NCBI GenBank assembly: GCA_003503355.1
Contig: DOCS01000063.1
Location: 1 to 6,796, forward strand
Direction: 5' to 3'
DNA from: Opitutia bacterium
GTDB lineage: Bacteria > Verrucomicrobiota > Verrucomicrobiia > Opitutales > Coraliomargaritaceae
Length of the DNA stretch: 6,796 nucleotides
Positions 1 through 6,621 of the stretch are shown here, in pieces. The position numbers were made by a program, and so were the translations under genes. The notes under the pieces are model-generated. The model ran no database searches. It saw nothing but the letters and a program-made list of their open reading frames with translations, and was not told the origin of the DNA. The stretch's first letter is position 1. Each line of letters opens with the position of its first letter.

Positions 1-87
1 AGTGCTGTTGCCTGAGACCGATTATAGCAGTTATCGTTAACCCCGCGTGGATCGTTCCAATCCTTCGCACTCACACCTCCATTGACT

Positions 88-1977
88 ATGAACATTCGAT
101 CTCTTCTCTGTTTGTCACTCGCTCCGCTGTTGTGCGGCGCCATCGCGTCCGCGGCTGACGCCGATCGCCCCGCCAAGCCGAATATTGTGCTGATTTTAAC
201 CGACGACCTCGGCTGGCAGGATGTGAAGTGCTATGATATCGACGAGCCGTCATTCATGGAGACACCCAATCTCGACGCATTGGCGCAAAAAGGCGTGCAG
301 TTCTGGCAGGCCTATTCGCCCGCGCCGACTTGTGCGCCGTCGCGGGCCGCGATTCTGAGCGGCGCCCATCCTGCCCGCGCGCAGATGACCCACGTGTTCG
401 GTGGCAAGCCGCCTCGGCCGCATCACCGTAGTGGATGGCCAATGATGGCGCCATGGTATAGTGTCAGTATGCCGGCTGATGTGGTGACGATCGCCGAAGC
501 GTTGCAACCCTTCGGCTACACCACCGGTCACAGTGGTAAATGGCACATTGCCATGCGCCATCATGGTTATCCGCAGCCCGCCGATCAGGGCTTCGACTAC
601 ACCCGTCACAGTCGTGGGGTACAGACCCACATGAAGCCGCATCGCCTCACTGGCTTTGCCACCGAGGCCGCCGACGATCCCTTCCGTTTGGATGCCAATG
701 GCTTCCCGTTTGATCAGACGCATCACGATGCGATGACCTTCCTGAAAGAGAATCACGCTGAGCCCTTCTTTTTATACTACGCGACATGGTTGGTACACAC
801 ACCCATCGTGATGCGCAGCGAAGTGTTGTTGCGCAAGTACGAGGCCAAAATCGGCGTCACCCTGACCGAAGCGCACCAGAAGAACTGGAAGCGCGAAGGA
901 CAGACCAACCCATTCTACTGTGCGATGGTGGAACAGCTCGATTACTACATGGGTAATTTGTTCGACTATTTGGAAACCACCGACGATCCGCGCTGGCCGG
1001 GGCACAAGTTGGTGGAAAATACGTATATTATTTTCACATCGGACAATGGCGGTATGGAAAATAGCAGCAAACAGCAGATCATCACCGATAACTACCCGCT
1101 CGACCGCGGCAAAATTTCCGCCATGGAGGGTGGGGTGCGTGTGCCGTTGATTATCACCGGCCCCGGCATTCGTAGTGCGCAGCAATCTGATGTGATGGTC
1201 AACGGACTCGATTTTTATCCGACCATCTTGTCGCTGACCGGTGCGCCCGTGCCGGCAGCCAAACAGTTTGATGGCTGTGATTTGAGCACACTGTTGACCG
1301 CCGATCCGACCGACGCTTCGCTGATCCGCGATGGCCAAGGCAAGGTGCGCGATACCATGGTGTGGCACTTCCCTAACTCCGGTGCGCTCGAAAGTACCAT
1401 CCGGATTGGCGACTACAAACTAGTGCGCAATTATCAGCACTTGTCCGTAGATGTAGCACCGCTGGAGCTTTATCAGTTATACGATTCGAACAGCGGCGAA
1501 CAAGTGCGTGTGGATATCGAAGAAGCCAACAACCTTGCCGACGCGCTGCCGGAAAAGACCCAAGCGTTGAATGCTCAATTGACTGAAATGCTCACCGAAA
1601 TGAAGGCCAGCTACCCGTACTGGAACCCGAACAGCAAACTGCGGCTCCCACATCAGGACCAAGTCGGCTCGATCGTATCCTGTCAGCTCAACGATGATCA
1701 GGTAGTGGTCCACTATCGTGAAAACGGCGCCGAAGTGGTGCGGGTCAACTTGATTTATACCACCAATGGCGGCGAATATTTTGAAGAATGGTTCCGCGCG
1801 CCCGCCACCTTGCAAGCCGACCACACCGCAGTCGTGCGCCTCCCGCGTGGCACGACCCATTATTTCGTTAACCTGATCGACGAAAACAACTTCCTCATCA
1901 GCTATCCCAAGATCAACGAGAACAAACGAGTACAGGCGAAGCTGACCTATGCCGATGTCGCGCTGTCAGTGAATTAA
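88..1977 (+). CDS. Secreted formylglycine-dependent sulfatase
   Basis: Type I sulfatase of the alkaline phosphatase fold, predicted to hydrolyse sulfate esters outside the cytoplasm. The product has 629 residues. A Sec signal peptide is visible: Arg4, a hydrophobic stretch at about 5-20, and an A-S-A site with likely cleavage after residue 22. The Cys16 context (PLLC) is not a lipobox. Metal and active-site residues follow in family order: Asp39-Asp40 (TDDLG), the C-x-P-S-R signature at 82-86 whose Cys82 would become formylglycine, Lys151 and His153 (GKWH), His237 (LVHTP), Asp319-Asn320 (SDNGG) and Lys342 (RGK). The core ends near residue 515. About 100 more residues look beta-rich and may form a separate domain. 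An in-frame TTG lies at 82, but ATG at 88 is preferred because the signal peptide begins cleanly there. No Shine-Dalgarno sequence is seen. No formylglycine-generating enzyme is in the window. The substrate cannot be told; sulfated marine polysaccharide is an inference from the lineage. Confidence 0.93.
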   Translation: MNIRSLLCLSLAPLLCGAIASAADADRPAKPNIVLILTDDLGWQDVKCYDIDEPSFMETPNLDALAQKGVQFWQAYSPAPTCAPSRAAILSGAHPARAQMTHVFGGKPPRPHHRSGWPMMAPWYSVSMPADVVTIAEALQPFGYTTGHSGKWHIAMRHHGYPQPADQGFDYTRHSRGVQTHMKPHRLTGFATEAADDPFRLDANGFPFDQTHHDAMTFLKENHAEPFFLYYATWLVHTPIVMRSEVLLRKYEAKIGVTLTEAHQKNWKREGQTNPFYCAMVEQLDYYMGNLFDYLETTDDPRWPGHKLVENTYIIFTSDNGGMENSSKQQIITDNYPLDRGKISAMEGGVRVPLIITGPGIRSAQQSDVMVNGLDFYPTILSLTGAPVPAAKQFDGCDLSTLLTADPTDASLIRDGQGKVRDTMVWHFPNSGALESTIRIGDYKLVRNYQHLSVDVAPLELYQLYDSNSGEQVRVDIEEANNLADALPEKTQALNAQLTEMLTEMKASYPYWNPNSKLRLPHQDQVGSIVSCQLNDDQVVVHYRENGAEVVRVNLIYTTNGGEYFEEWFRAPATLQADHTAVVRLPRGTTHYFVNLIDENNFLISYPKINENKRVQAKLTYADVALSVN

Positions 1978-1986
1978 GCGAGAAAT

Positions 1987-2012
1987 CGCAGCTGGGTAGG
2001 ACCTCAGCTGCG
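1987..2012 (+). terminator. Inverted repeat after the sulfatase gene, possible terminator
   Basis: A perfect 8-bp inverted repeat (CGCAGCTG and CAGCTGCG) with a 10-nt loop starts 10 nt after the sulfatase stop codon. The position suits a transcript-end hairpin. No T-run follows, so it is not a classical intrinsic terminator; it could instead protect the 3' end or act with Rho. Confidence 0.4.
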
Positions 2013-2018
2013 TGGGAT

Positions 2019-2172
2019 GAGTGCCGCGTGGGATGGGGCGGCGTCGTGCCAGCACGCGCCCTACAGCGGGCGTGTTGTTCGGTAGGTCCAATCTCTCGGA
2101 AAAGAAGTGTGCCGCTTCAGCAAATGACACCCGCTAAGCCGGAACGTTTGATGAATCTGCACGCTACGCCTG
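2019..2172. repeat. 154-bp intergenic direct repeat, copy 1
   Basis: This segment recurs 211 bp downstream at 2230-2383 with 10 mismatches and no gaps over 154 bp (about 93.5% identity). The left half is GC-rich and holds a palindromic core at 2040-2060: GGCG, an unpaired T, CGTGC, CA, GCACG, CGCC. An overlapping alternative hairpin is CGCCC (2057-2061), TACAGC, GGGCG (2068-2072). The right half, from 2106 to 2154, is 49 bp of perfect identity with copy 2. A 9-bp sequence, CGTGGGATG, occurs at 2011-2019 and again at 2027-2035. No convincing ORF occupies it. It resembles a REP/BIME-like or other dispersed intergenic element between convergent genes, but its genomic copy number is unknown here. 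Confidence 0.88.
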
Positions 2173-2229
2173 CAGTCGCGTAGCTGCTCACAGTCGCATG
2201 CAATCGGAAGTAGAGGGCATCAGCTGGCT

Positions 2230-2383
2230 GAGCGCCGCGTGGGTTGGGGCGGCGTCGTGCGAGCACGCGCCCTACAGCGGGCGTGATGTTCGGTAGGTCC
2301 AATCTCTCGCAAAAGGAGTGTGCCGCTTCAGCAAATGACACCCGCTAAGCCGGAACGTTTGATGACATTGCACGCTACACCTG
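2230..2383. repeat. 154-bp intergenic direct repeat, copy 2
   Basis: Second copy of the element at 2019-2172, in the same orientation, separated from it by 57 bp (2173-2229) of unrelated sequence. Its palindromic core is at 2251-2271, and the alternative CGCCC/GGGCG hairpin at 2268-2283. Within the core the only difference from copy 1 is one loop base (C2050 versus G2261); both stems are intact. The remaining 69 bp to the helicase stop codon (2384-2452) contain no gene, terminator or further repeat that I can see. Confidence 0.88.
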
Positions 2384-2452
2384 ACATCGAGCGACTGATC
2401 TTAACCAGATGCCAGGCAGTGGGGTCCTCACGATCCATGCGATCCGAAGCAT

Positions 2453-5005
2453 TTAATCTGCGATCGACTTCAGTTCCAAGGGCACGATTTTGACGATGCT
2501 GTTTTTCCGCGCTTCGTTGATCGAGAGACTGAAAAGGATTTGAAAATCGTTGAGTTCCTCGGGGTCCACTAAGGTTTGCTCGATCAGCCAGCTCTGTCGG
2601 TCGTCGGATTCGATGATGTTGGTGTTGGCCTTGTTGCGGGCGGCGGGGTCGAGGCGGACCCAGTCGTGGCCCTCGTAGTAGGCGTCCATCGTGTTGCTCA
2701 GTTCGGTGTATTTCCAGCGCGCTTCGGGGAACATTTGGTCGAGCTCGAAGGTGTCGTCGATCTCCTGATATTCCTTGTTGGCGAGCATACGTAGGAAGCG
2801 AAATACCTCGTTGCGCACCAGCCGGGTGAAGGCTTCGCGGTCGCGGGTGATGTCGGTAGGGCCTGTGGGGGCGGGTAACTGCTCGTCGGCGCTGGGCGTA
2901 TAGTCGGGGTTTTTGAGCGTCTCCCACTCGTCGATTAGGCTGGAGTCGGTGATGCGCAACAGATTCTCGATATAGGTGACGACCTCGTCGACGGCCTCGG
3001 TTTTGAAGGCCGGCGGAATGGTATTGATAAGCACGCGATAGACGTTGGTCAGGTGGCGTAGCAGCAGGCCTTCGGCTCGCATCAGACCGTACGCTTTGAT
3101 GTAGTCGGCGAAGCTGCTGTAGCGCTCAAACATTTCCCGCGCGATGGACTTTGGCTTAATGTTTTCTGCGCCGACCCACGGATGCTCGGCAGCGAAGCGG
3201 TTGTAGGTTTCGTAGATGAATTCGCTCTCGGGCTTGGGGTGCTCGATTTTTTCGAGTTCCTCTATGCGCTCGTCGTATTCGATGCCAGCAGCTTTCATTT
3301 CGGCGAATTTGTCGCTCTTTAATTTGTCGACCTGTTTGCGCAGAATGATGTCGGGATTTTCGAGGATGGACTCGACCAGGCTAAGGAGTTTTAGCTCGTA
3401 GCCTTCTGCGGTGGTGTTGAGTAGACCGAGCGTGTCGATGCAATAGAGTGCGAGGGTTTGGTTGAGCGAGAAGTCGTCTTGCAACTCGACGTTGATGCGC
3501 AGTTTTTGCTCTGAGCCCTTGGGCTGGATCTTGATAATGTTGCGATCGACTAGTGCCCGAAATAGTTGAAAGGATTGCTTACGCATCGTTTGCTTTGAGC
3601 TGTCGTTATTATGACAGTCGGTAATCAGTTGGCGCATCGCCGCGCAGCCGTCGCCCTCGCGCGAGAGCACGTTGAGTAGCATGCCGTGCGACACTTTGAA
3701 GCTGGATTTGAGTGGCTCGGCAGGGGCGCTTTGTAGGCGTGTAAAGGTCTGCTCATCCCAATGCACAAAGCCGCGTTCGGGGGGCTTGCGCTTGACCAGT
3801 TTCTTTTTTTTCTTCGGATCGCCGGCGGCTTTGGCTTCGAGGCGTTTGTTTTCAATCACGTGCTCGGGGGCCATCGAGACCACGTAGCCGTGGTCATCGA
3901 AGCCCTTGCGGCCTGCGCGTCCGCTGATTTGATGGAAGTCGCGGGCGGTAAGGATCCCGGTTTTGACGCCGCCATATTTGCAAAGCTGGGTAAACAGCAC
4001 GGTACGTATCGGTACGTTGACGCCGACGCCGAGTGTATCGGTGCCGCAAATCAATTTGAGTAAACCCTTTTGCGCAAGTTTTTCGATCAGTACGCGATAT
4101 TTCGGTAGCAGTCCGGCGTGGTGCAGACCGATGCCACTGCGCAATAGCTTTTTGATTTCTTTGCCAAATGGACTGGTGAAGGCGACGTTTTGCAGTTCCT
4201 TGGTGATTTCGGCCTTTTCGTCTTTTGAGCAGACGTTGAGGCTGAGGATGTTTTGAGCCGTTTCGGAGGCGGCGCGCTGAGTGAAGTGGACGATGTACAC
4301 CGGAAACTTATTGGCCGCCTGCAGTTTCTCCAAGGTATCGGTCAGGGGGTCTTCCACGTAGCTGAATTCGAGTGGTACGGGGCGCACGGTGCTGGAGACC
4401 GTCACACATTCATTGCCAGTGACTCGTTCGAGCTCGCGCTCGAAAAAGCCTGTCTCGCCGAGGGTGGCAGAGATCAGCAGGAAGCGCGCGTTCGGCATGG
4501 TGAGCAGGGGAGCTTGCCAGGCACCGCCTCGTTCAATGTCCGAGTAGTAGTGGAACTCGTCCATGATGACATCGTGGACTTTCGCCTTCTCGCCATCGCG
4601 CAGGGCGATGTTGGCCAGGATCTCGGCGGTGCAGCACAGGATAGGTGCCCCGCGGTTGACGCTTGCGTCGCCGGTCATCATGCCGACATTTTCCGGCCCG
4701 AAGTCGCGGCAGAGGGCGAGGAATTTTTCATTCACCAGTGCCTTGATCGGGCAGGTGTAGACGGATTGGCGGCCTTGGGAGGCTGATAGAAAGTGCAGCG
4801 CCGCGGCAACCAGTGACTTGCCCGAACCGGTCGGCGTGTTGAGGATCACATTCTTCCCGGCGAATACTTCGAGGATCGCTTCTTCTTGGGCAGGGTAGAG
4901 CTCGATGCCTTTGGCCAATGCATACTCGAGGAAGTGCTCCATCAGTGCATCGGGATCCGTTACGTTGGGCAGTGGTTTAAGCGGGAAATCCATATGCGCG
5001 AGCAT
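2453..5005 (-). CDS. Ski2-like DExH-box RNA helicase, DUF3516 type
   Basis: An 850-residue superfamily 2 helicase, predicted to be a cytoplasmic ATP-dependent RNA (or DNA) unwinding enzyme. RecA domain 1 shows Y37-P-A-Q40, Walker A TPTGSGKS (57-64), motif Ia CPIKAL (85-90), the DEFH Walker B box (149-152) and SAT (179-181). RecA domain 2 ends with motif [11 protein letters not shown] (321-330) and motif [12 protein letters not shown] (359-368), both typical of Ski2/HelY helicases. A lysine-rich linker (about 398-409) leads to a C-terminal half of some 430 residues that is largely charged and helical. I recognise it as the DUF3516 architecture, whose function is unknown. A second in-frame ATG at 4993 would give 846 residues; neither start has a Shine-Dalgarno sequence. 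The gene is separated from clpP by a terminator and so should be transcribed on its own. Bacterial members are assigned RNA metabolism by analogy only. Confidence 0.93.
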   Translation of the reverse strand: MLAHMDFPLKPLPNVTDPDALMEHFLEYALAKGIELYPAQEEAILEVFAGKNVILNTPTGSGKSLVAAALHFLSASQGRQSVYTCPIKALVNEKFLALCRDFGPENVGMMTGDASVNRGAPILCCTAEILANIALRDGEKAKVHDVIMDEFHYYSDIERGGAWQAPLLTMPNARFLLISATLGETGFFERELERVTGNECVTVSSTVRPVPLEFSYVEDPLTDTLEKLQAANKFPVYIVHFTQRAASETAQNILSLNVCSKDEKAEITKELQNVAFTSPFGKEIKKLLRSGIGLHHAGLLPKYRVLIEKLAQKGLLKLICGTDTLGVGVNVPIRTVLFTQLCKYGGVKTGILTARDFHQISGRAGRKGFDDHGYVVSMAPEHVIENKRLEAKAAGDPKKKKKLVKRKPPERGFVHWDEQTFTRLQSAPAEPLKSSFKVSHGMLLNVLSREGDGCAAMRQLITDCHNNDSSKQTMRKQSFQLFRALVDRNIIKIQPKGSEQKLRINVELQDDFSLNQTLALYCIDTLGLLNTTAEGYELKLLSLVESILENPDIILRKQVDKLKSDKFAEMKAAGIEYDERIEELEKIEHPKPESEFIYETYNRFAAEHPWVGAENIKPKSIAREMFERYSSFADYIKAYGLMRAEGLLLRHLTNVYRVLINTIPPAFKTEAVDEVVTYIENLLRITDSSLIDEWETLKNPDYTPSADEQLPAPTGPTDITRDREAFTRLVRNEVFRFLRMLANKEYQEIDDTFELDQMFPEARWKYTELSNTMDAYYEGHDWVRLDPAARNKANTNIIESDDRQSWLIEQTLVDPEELNDFQILFSLSINEARKNSIVKIVPLELKSIAD
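3763..3811 (-). other. Candidate -1 frameshift or slippage site in helicase gene
   Basis: On the coding strand there is a run of eight A followed by G (3811 to 3803). Its phase is AAA AAA AAG for Lys399-401, so the dnaX-type heptamer A AAA AAG is correctly framed. Eleven nt further on is an imperfect stem, 3791-3783 pairing with 3772-3763 (9 bp, one bulged base, one G-U pair) around a 10-nt loop. A -1 shift would add 16 residues and stop at TGA 3755-3753, giving about 417 residues. That is the helicase core with all motifs and without the C-terminal half. No stimulatory Shine-Dalgarno sequence is seen upstream. Lysine runs make such heptamers by chance. Confidence 0.3.
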
Positions 5006-5010
5006 TCGGT

Positions 5011-5028
5011 TTGCACGCGCAAGTGCAA
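5011..5028 (-). promoter_or_regulatory. Inverted repeat just before helicase start
   Basis: TTGCAC and GTGCAA form a perfect 6-bp inverted repeat with a 6-nt loop. The near arm ends 5 nt before the ATG at 5005, where a ribosome binding site would lie. It could be an operator or an mRNA hairpin that limits initiation at 5005 and favours the ATG at 4993. This is read from position only. Confidence 0.35.
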
Positions 5029-5106
5029 GAGTCGGCTACGGGAAAGTGGTGGCAGCGTTGTCATCATGCTCCGATGCTGCTAGCTCGCGTTGCGAAATGG
5101 TGATCC

Positions 5107-5136
5107 AAAAAAAGCCCGCGATGACTCGCGGGCTTT
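5107..5136 (-). terminator. Rho-independent terminator of clpP
   Basis: A perfect 10-bp stem (AAAGCCCGCG with CGCGGGCTTT) and a 6-nt loop; on the minus strand the RNA reads into a run of seven U. It begins about 25 nt after the clpP stop codon. On the plus strand no comparable T-run follows, so it serves the minus-strand transcript. It separates clpP from the helicase gene. Confidence 0.93.
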
Positions 5137-5161
5137 CGATAAATTGAAATCTATGGCCTGT

Positions 5162-5740
5162 TTACAGCTTTTCGACAATTGCGTCGGCGAGGCCATATTC
5201 GATGGCTTCTTTGGCGGTCATGTAGAAGTCACGGTCGGTGTCCTTCTCGATCTTTTCGAGTGGTTGGCCAGAGCTGGCAGCGAGAATGGCGTTCAGCTCG
5301 TCGCGCAGACGTTCCATTTCCTGTGCCTGAATATGAATATCAACCGCGACCGCAACCATTTGACCTGAAATCAACGGCTGGTGGATCAGCACGCGGGAGT
5401 GGGGGTAGAGGAAGCGATTGCCCTTGTCCGCGCCACAGAGGAGGATAGAGCCCATGCTGGCGGCCATTCCGGTGACGACCACCTTGATCGGTGAGCTGAT
5501 CAGCTTCATCGTGTCATAGATCGCCATGCCGGCGGTGATTGAGCCTCCGGGGGTGTTGACGTAGAAAGTAATCTCCTTGCCCGGCTCGTCCGCCTCTAGG
5601 TAGAGCAGCTTCTCGGTGATGTCGCGTGCGGACTTGTCGGAGACTTCGCCCCACAGGAAGATCTTACGCTCTTTGAGGAATGTTTCCTGGATCTTTGGTC
5701 CGGCGCCATTTTCAGCTTCTTTGGATTTTTTGTCTGCCAT
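5162..5740 (-). CDS. clpP: ATP-dependent Clp protease proteolytic subunit
   Basis: A 192-residue ClpP, the serine peptidase that forms a double heptameric barrel in the cytoplasm and degrades proteins fed by a ClpX- or ClpA/C-type unfoldase. The catalytic triad is visible: Ser95 in GMAASMGS, His120 in RVLIHQP and Asp171 in DTDRDFYM, in register with E. coli Ser-His-Asp apart from a two-residue insertion before the Asp. The oxyanion-region motif NTPGGS is at 62-67. The first 20 residues are short and charged and lack both a cleavable propeptide and the usual axial-loop/DIYSRLL segment; the protein enters the fold at FLKERKIFLWGEV. That is seen in a known subtype, often a second paralogue. No clpX is in the window. 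The start is ATG 5740 with no Shine-Dalgarno sequence. The gene lies 89 bp downstream of rpiB and ends at a strong terminator. Confidence 0.96.
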   Translation of the reverse strand: MADKKSKEAENGAGPKIQETFLKERKIFLWGEVSDKSARDITEKLLYLEADEPGKEITFYVNTPGGSITAGMAIYDTMKLISSPIKVVVTGMAASMGSILLCGADKGNRFLYPHSRVLIHQPLISGQMVAVAVDIHIQAQEMERLRDELNAILAASSGQPLEKIEKDTDRDFYMTAKEAIEYGLADAIVEKL

Positions 5741-5774
5741 GGGAAATATGTGTGGTCTGTTGAATGAGATGGAA

Positions 5775-5805
5775 ATTAGAAGAGCACAGTCGCCTGAGAT
5801 TTCAA
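5775..5805 (-). promoter_or_regulatory. Candidate sigma-70 promoter of clpP
   Basis: On the minus strand, TTGAAA (5805-5800) matches five of six -35 bases and TCTAAT (5780-5775) matches five of six -10 bases. The spacer is 19 nt, longer than the 17-nt optimum. It lies in the rpiB-clpP gap, about 35 nt before the clpP ATG. Read-through from rpiB is also possible, since no terminator is seen between the two genes. Confidence 0.38.
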
Positions 5806-5829
5806 GCCGTGACTAGGCATCGGATGGAA

Positions 5830-6273
5830 TTAGCCTTCGATTTTGTCGACGCGGCGTTGGTGGCGTCCACCTTCGAACTCCGCATCAAGCCAGATGCCGA
5901 CAATTTTCAGAGCGAGTGCTTCCGGTACGGGGCGGGCTCCGATTGAAATACAGTTGGCATCGTTGTGTTCTTTGGTCATCTGCGCAGACCATTCGTCCCA
6001 GCAAAGGCCACAGCGCACGCCAGGTACCTTGTTGGCGACAATGGCTTCGCCGTTGCCGCTACCGCCCAGTACGATGCCGTAATCGGCTGTGCCGTCGGCC
6101 ACCGCTTCAGCCGCAGGGCGAATGAAATCAGGATAATCGCAGGATTCGCTCGAATCGCAGCCGAAATCAAGGACTTCGTAGCCACGATCGCGGAGGAATT
6201 GTGTGATCGGCGCCTTCAGGGCGAAGCCTGCATGATCGGTGCCAATAGAAACTGTGAGGGTCTTTTTGCTCAT
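5830..6273 (-). CDS. rpiB: Ribose-5-phosphate isomerase B
   Basis: A 147-residue RpiB/LacAB-family sugar phosphate isomerase, interconverting ribose 5-phosphate and ribulose 5-phosphate in the cytosolic pentose phosphate pathway. Family motifs in order: TDHAGFALK (12-20) with Asp13-His14, DYPDF (46-50), GGSGNGEAIVANKVPG (70-85), KEHNDAN (101-107) with His103, and the phosphate-binding GGRHQRRVD (135-143). The cysteine used as base in E. coli RpiB (Cys66) is Gly70 here, and Ser72 stands for Thr. The loop sequence GGSGNGE matches the Mycobacterium tuberculosis type, where a glutamate (equivalent to Glu76) acts as base. It is therefore probably active by the Glu route. Other substrates in the family, such as allose or galactose 6-phosphates, cannot be excluded. 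The start is ATG 6273 with no Shine-Dalgarno sequence. It may be cotranscribed with clpP. Confidence 0.93.
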   Translation of the reverse strand: MSKKTLTVSIGTDHAGFALKAPITQFLRDRGYEVLDFGCDSSESCDYPDFIRPAAEAVADGTADYGIVLGGSGNGEAIVANKVPGVRCGLCWDEWSAQMTKEHNDANCISIGARPVPEALALKIVGIWLDAEFEGGRHQRRVDKIEG

Positions 6274-6621
6274 AGGAAGCGAAGATTAAAAACGTGCCGC
6301 TGCGGCAAGCGCAATACGCAATGTATTGAATTACGAGGGGAGTCACTTTTACTCAAATTGAAATGCAGCGATGGGGCGTCGGCTTTAATCGCAGCTGTCC
6401 TAGTTAGGGTAGGCGGTGCGGCTATCGCGCTGCCTTTTGGATCTTGGTTGCAGGATCGTTTTGGAGGTTAGAGGGGAGCGCTTCCTATTCGCGGACTCAT
6501 ACTAAAATGAAGGTTCAATCGTTGGCGCCATTTGAATTTCATGTGAAAAAAGAGTTGCGCTAGACTCTGAAGCACCTAATTTCCGCTCTTTTTCCAAAAT
6601 CCAACATAGAATTTATTAGTT
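6274..6621. other. Divergent rpiB-rpmG intergenic region
   Basis: A 348-bp region holding the 5' ends of both flanking genes. The rpiB side has two inverted repeats (6295-6328). A weak minus-strand promoter-like pair, TTGAGT and TAATTC with a 17-nt spacer, ends near 6330. On the rpmG side the sequence becomes AT-rich after about 6540. A possible -35 TTGCGC (6555-6560) has only a poor -10, AATTTC (6578-6583), and TAGAAT (6607-6612) lacks a properly spaced -35. No RNA gene, terminator or convincing small ORF is seen. Confidence 0.6.
6295..6328. promoter_or_regulatory. Two adjacent inverted repeats upstream of rpiB
   Basis: TGCCGC-T-GCGGCA at 6295-6307 and CAATAC-GCAAT-GTATTG at 6312-6328 are both perfect 6-bp inverted repeats. 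They lie 22 and 39 bp before the rpiB ATG. They may be operator half-sites or fold in the rpiB leader RNA. No regulator is recognised. Confidence 0.4.

Noticed and set aside
2..40. Open reading frame entering from the left edge and stopping at TAA 38-40, possibly the C-terminus of an upstream gene.
   Set aside because: Only twelve codons are visible and another frame is also open; there is nothing to recognise.
2117..2341. A 74-codon minus-strand ORF across both repeat copies.
   Set aside because: Its ends are simply the same repeat read twice; the composition is Arg/Ala-rich, as expected from GC-rich non-coding DNA.
1978..2452. CRISPR array or insertion sequence as explanation of the repeats.
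   Set aside because: There are only two long copies with a single spacer, no short regular repeats, no transposase and no terminal inverted repeats with target duplication.
2335..2493. A 52-codon plus-strand ORF starting in repeat copy 2; the same ATG in copy 1 (2124) gives 19 codons.
   Set aside because: It overlaps the helicase 3' end on the other strand, and the reading after the repeat is unrelated between copies. The shared start is explained by the repeat.
3625..3855. A minus-strand ORF in the +1 frame of the helicase covering the A8 run.
   Set aside because: Low-complexity shadow of the helicase; it would matter only if +1 slippage were shown.
6358..6471. Possible 37-codon small hydrophobic protein from TTG 6358 to TAG 6469-6471, with GAGGGGAG 16 nt upstream.
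   Set aside because: The start codon is rare, the GA-rich stretch is too far away, and codon use gives no support. A homologue search would be needed.
6507..6563. An 18-codon ORF upstream of rpmG as a possible leader peptide.
   Set aside because: No ribosome binding site, no attenuator hairpin after it, and no biased codon run.
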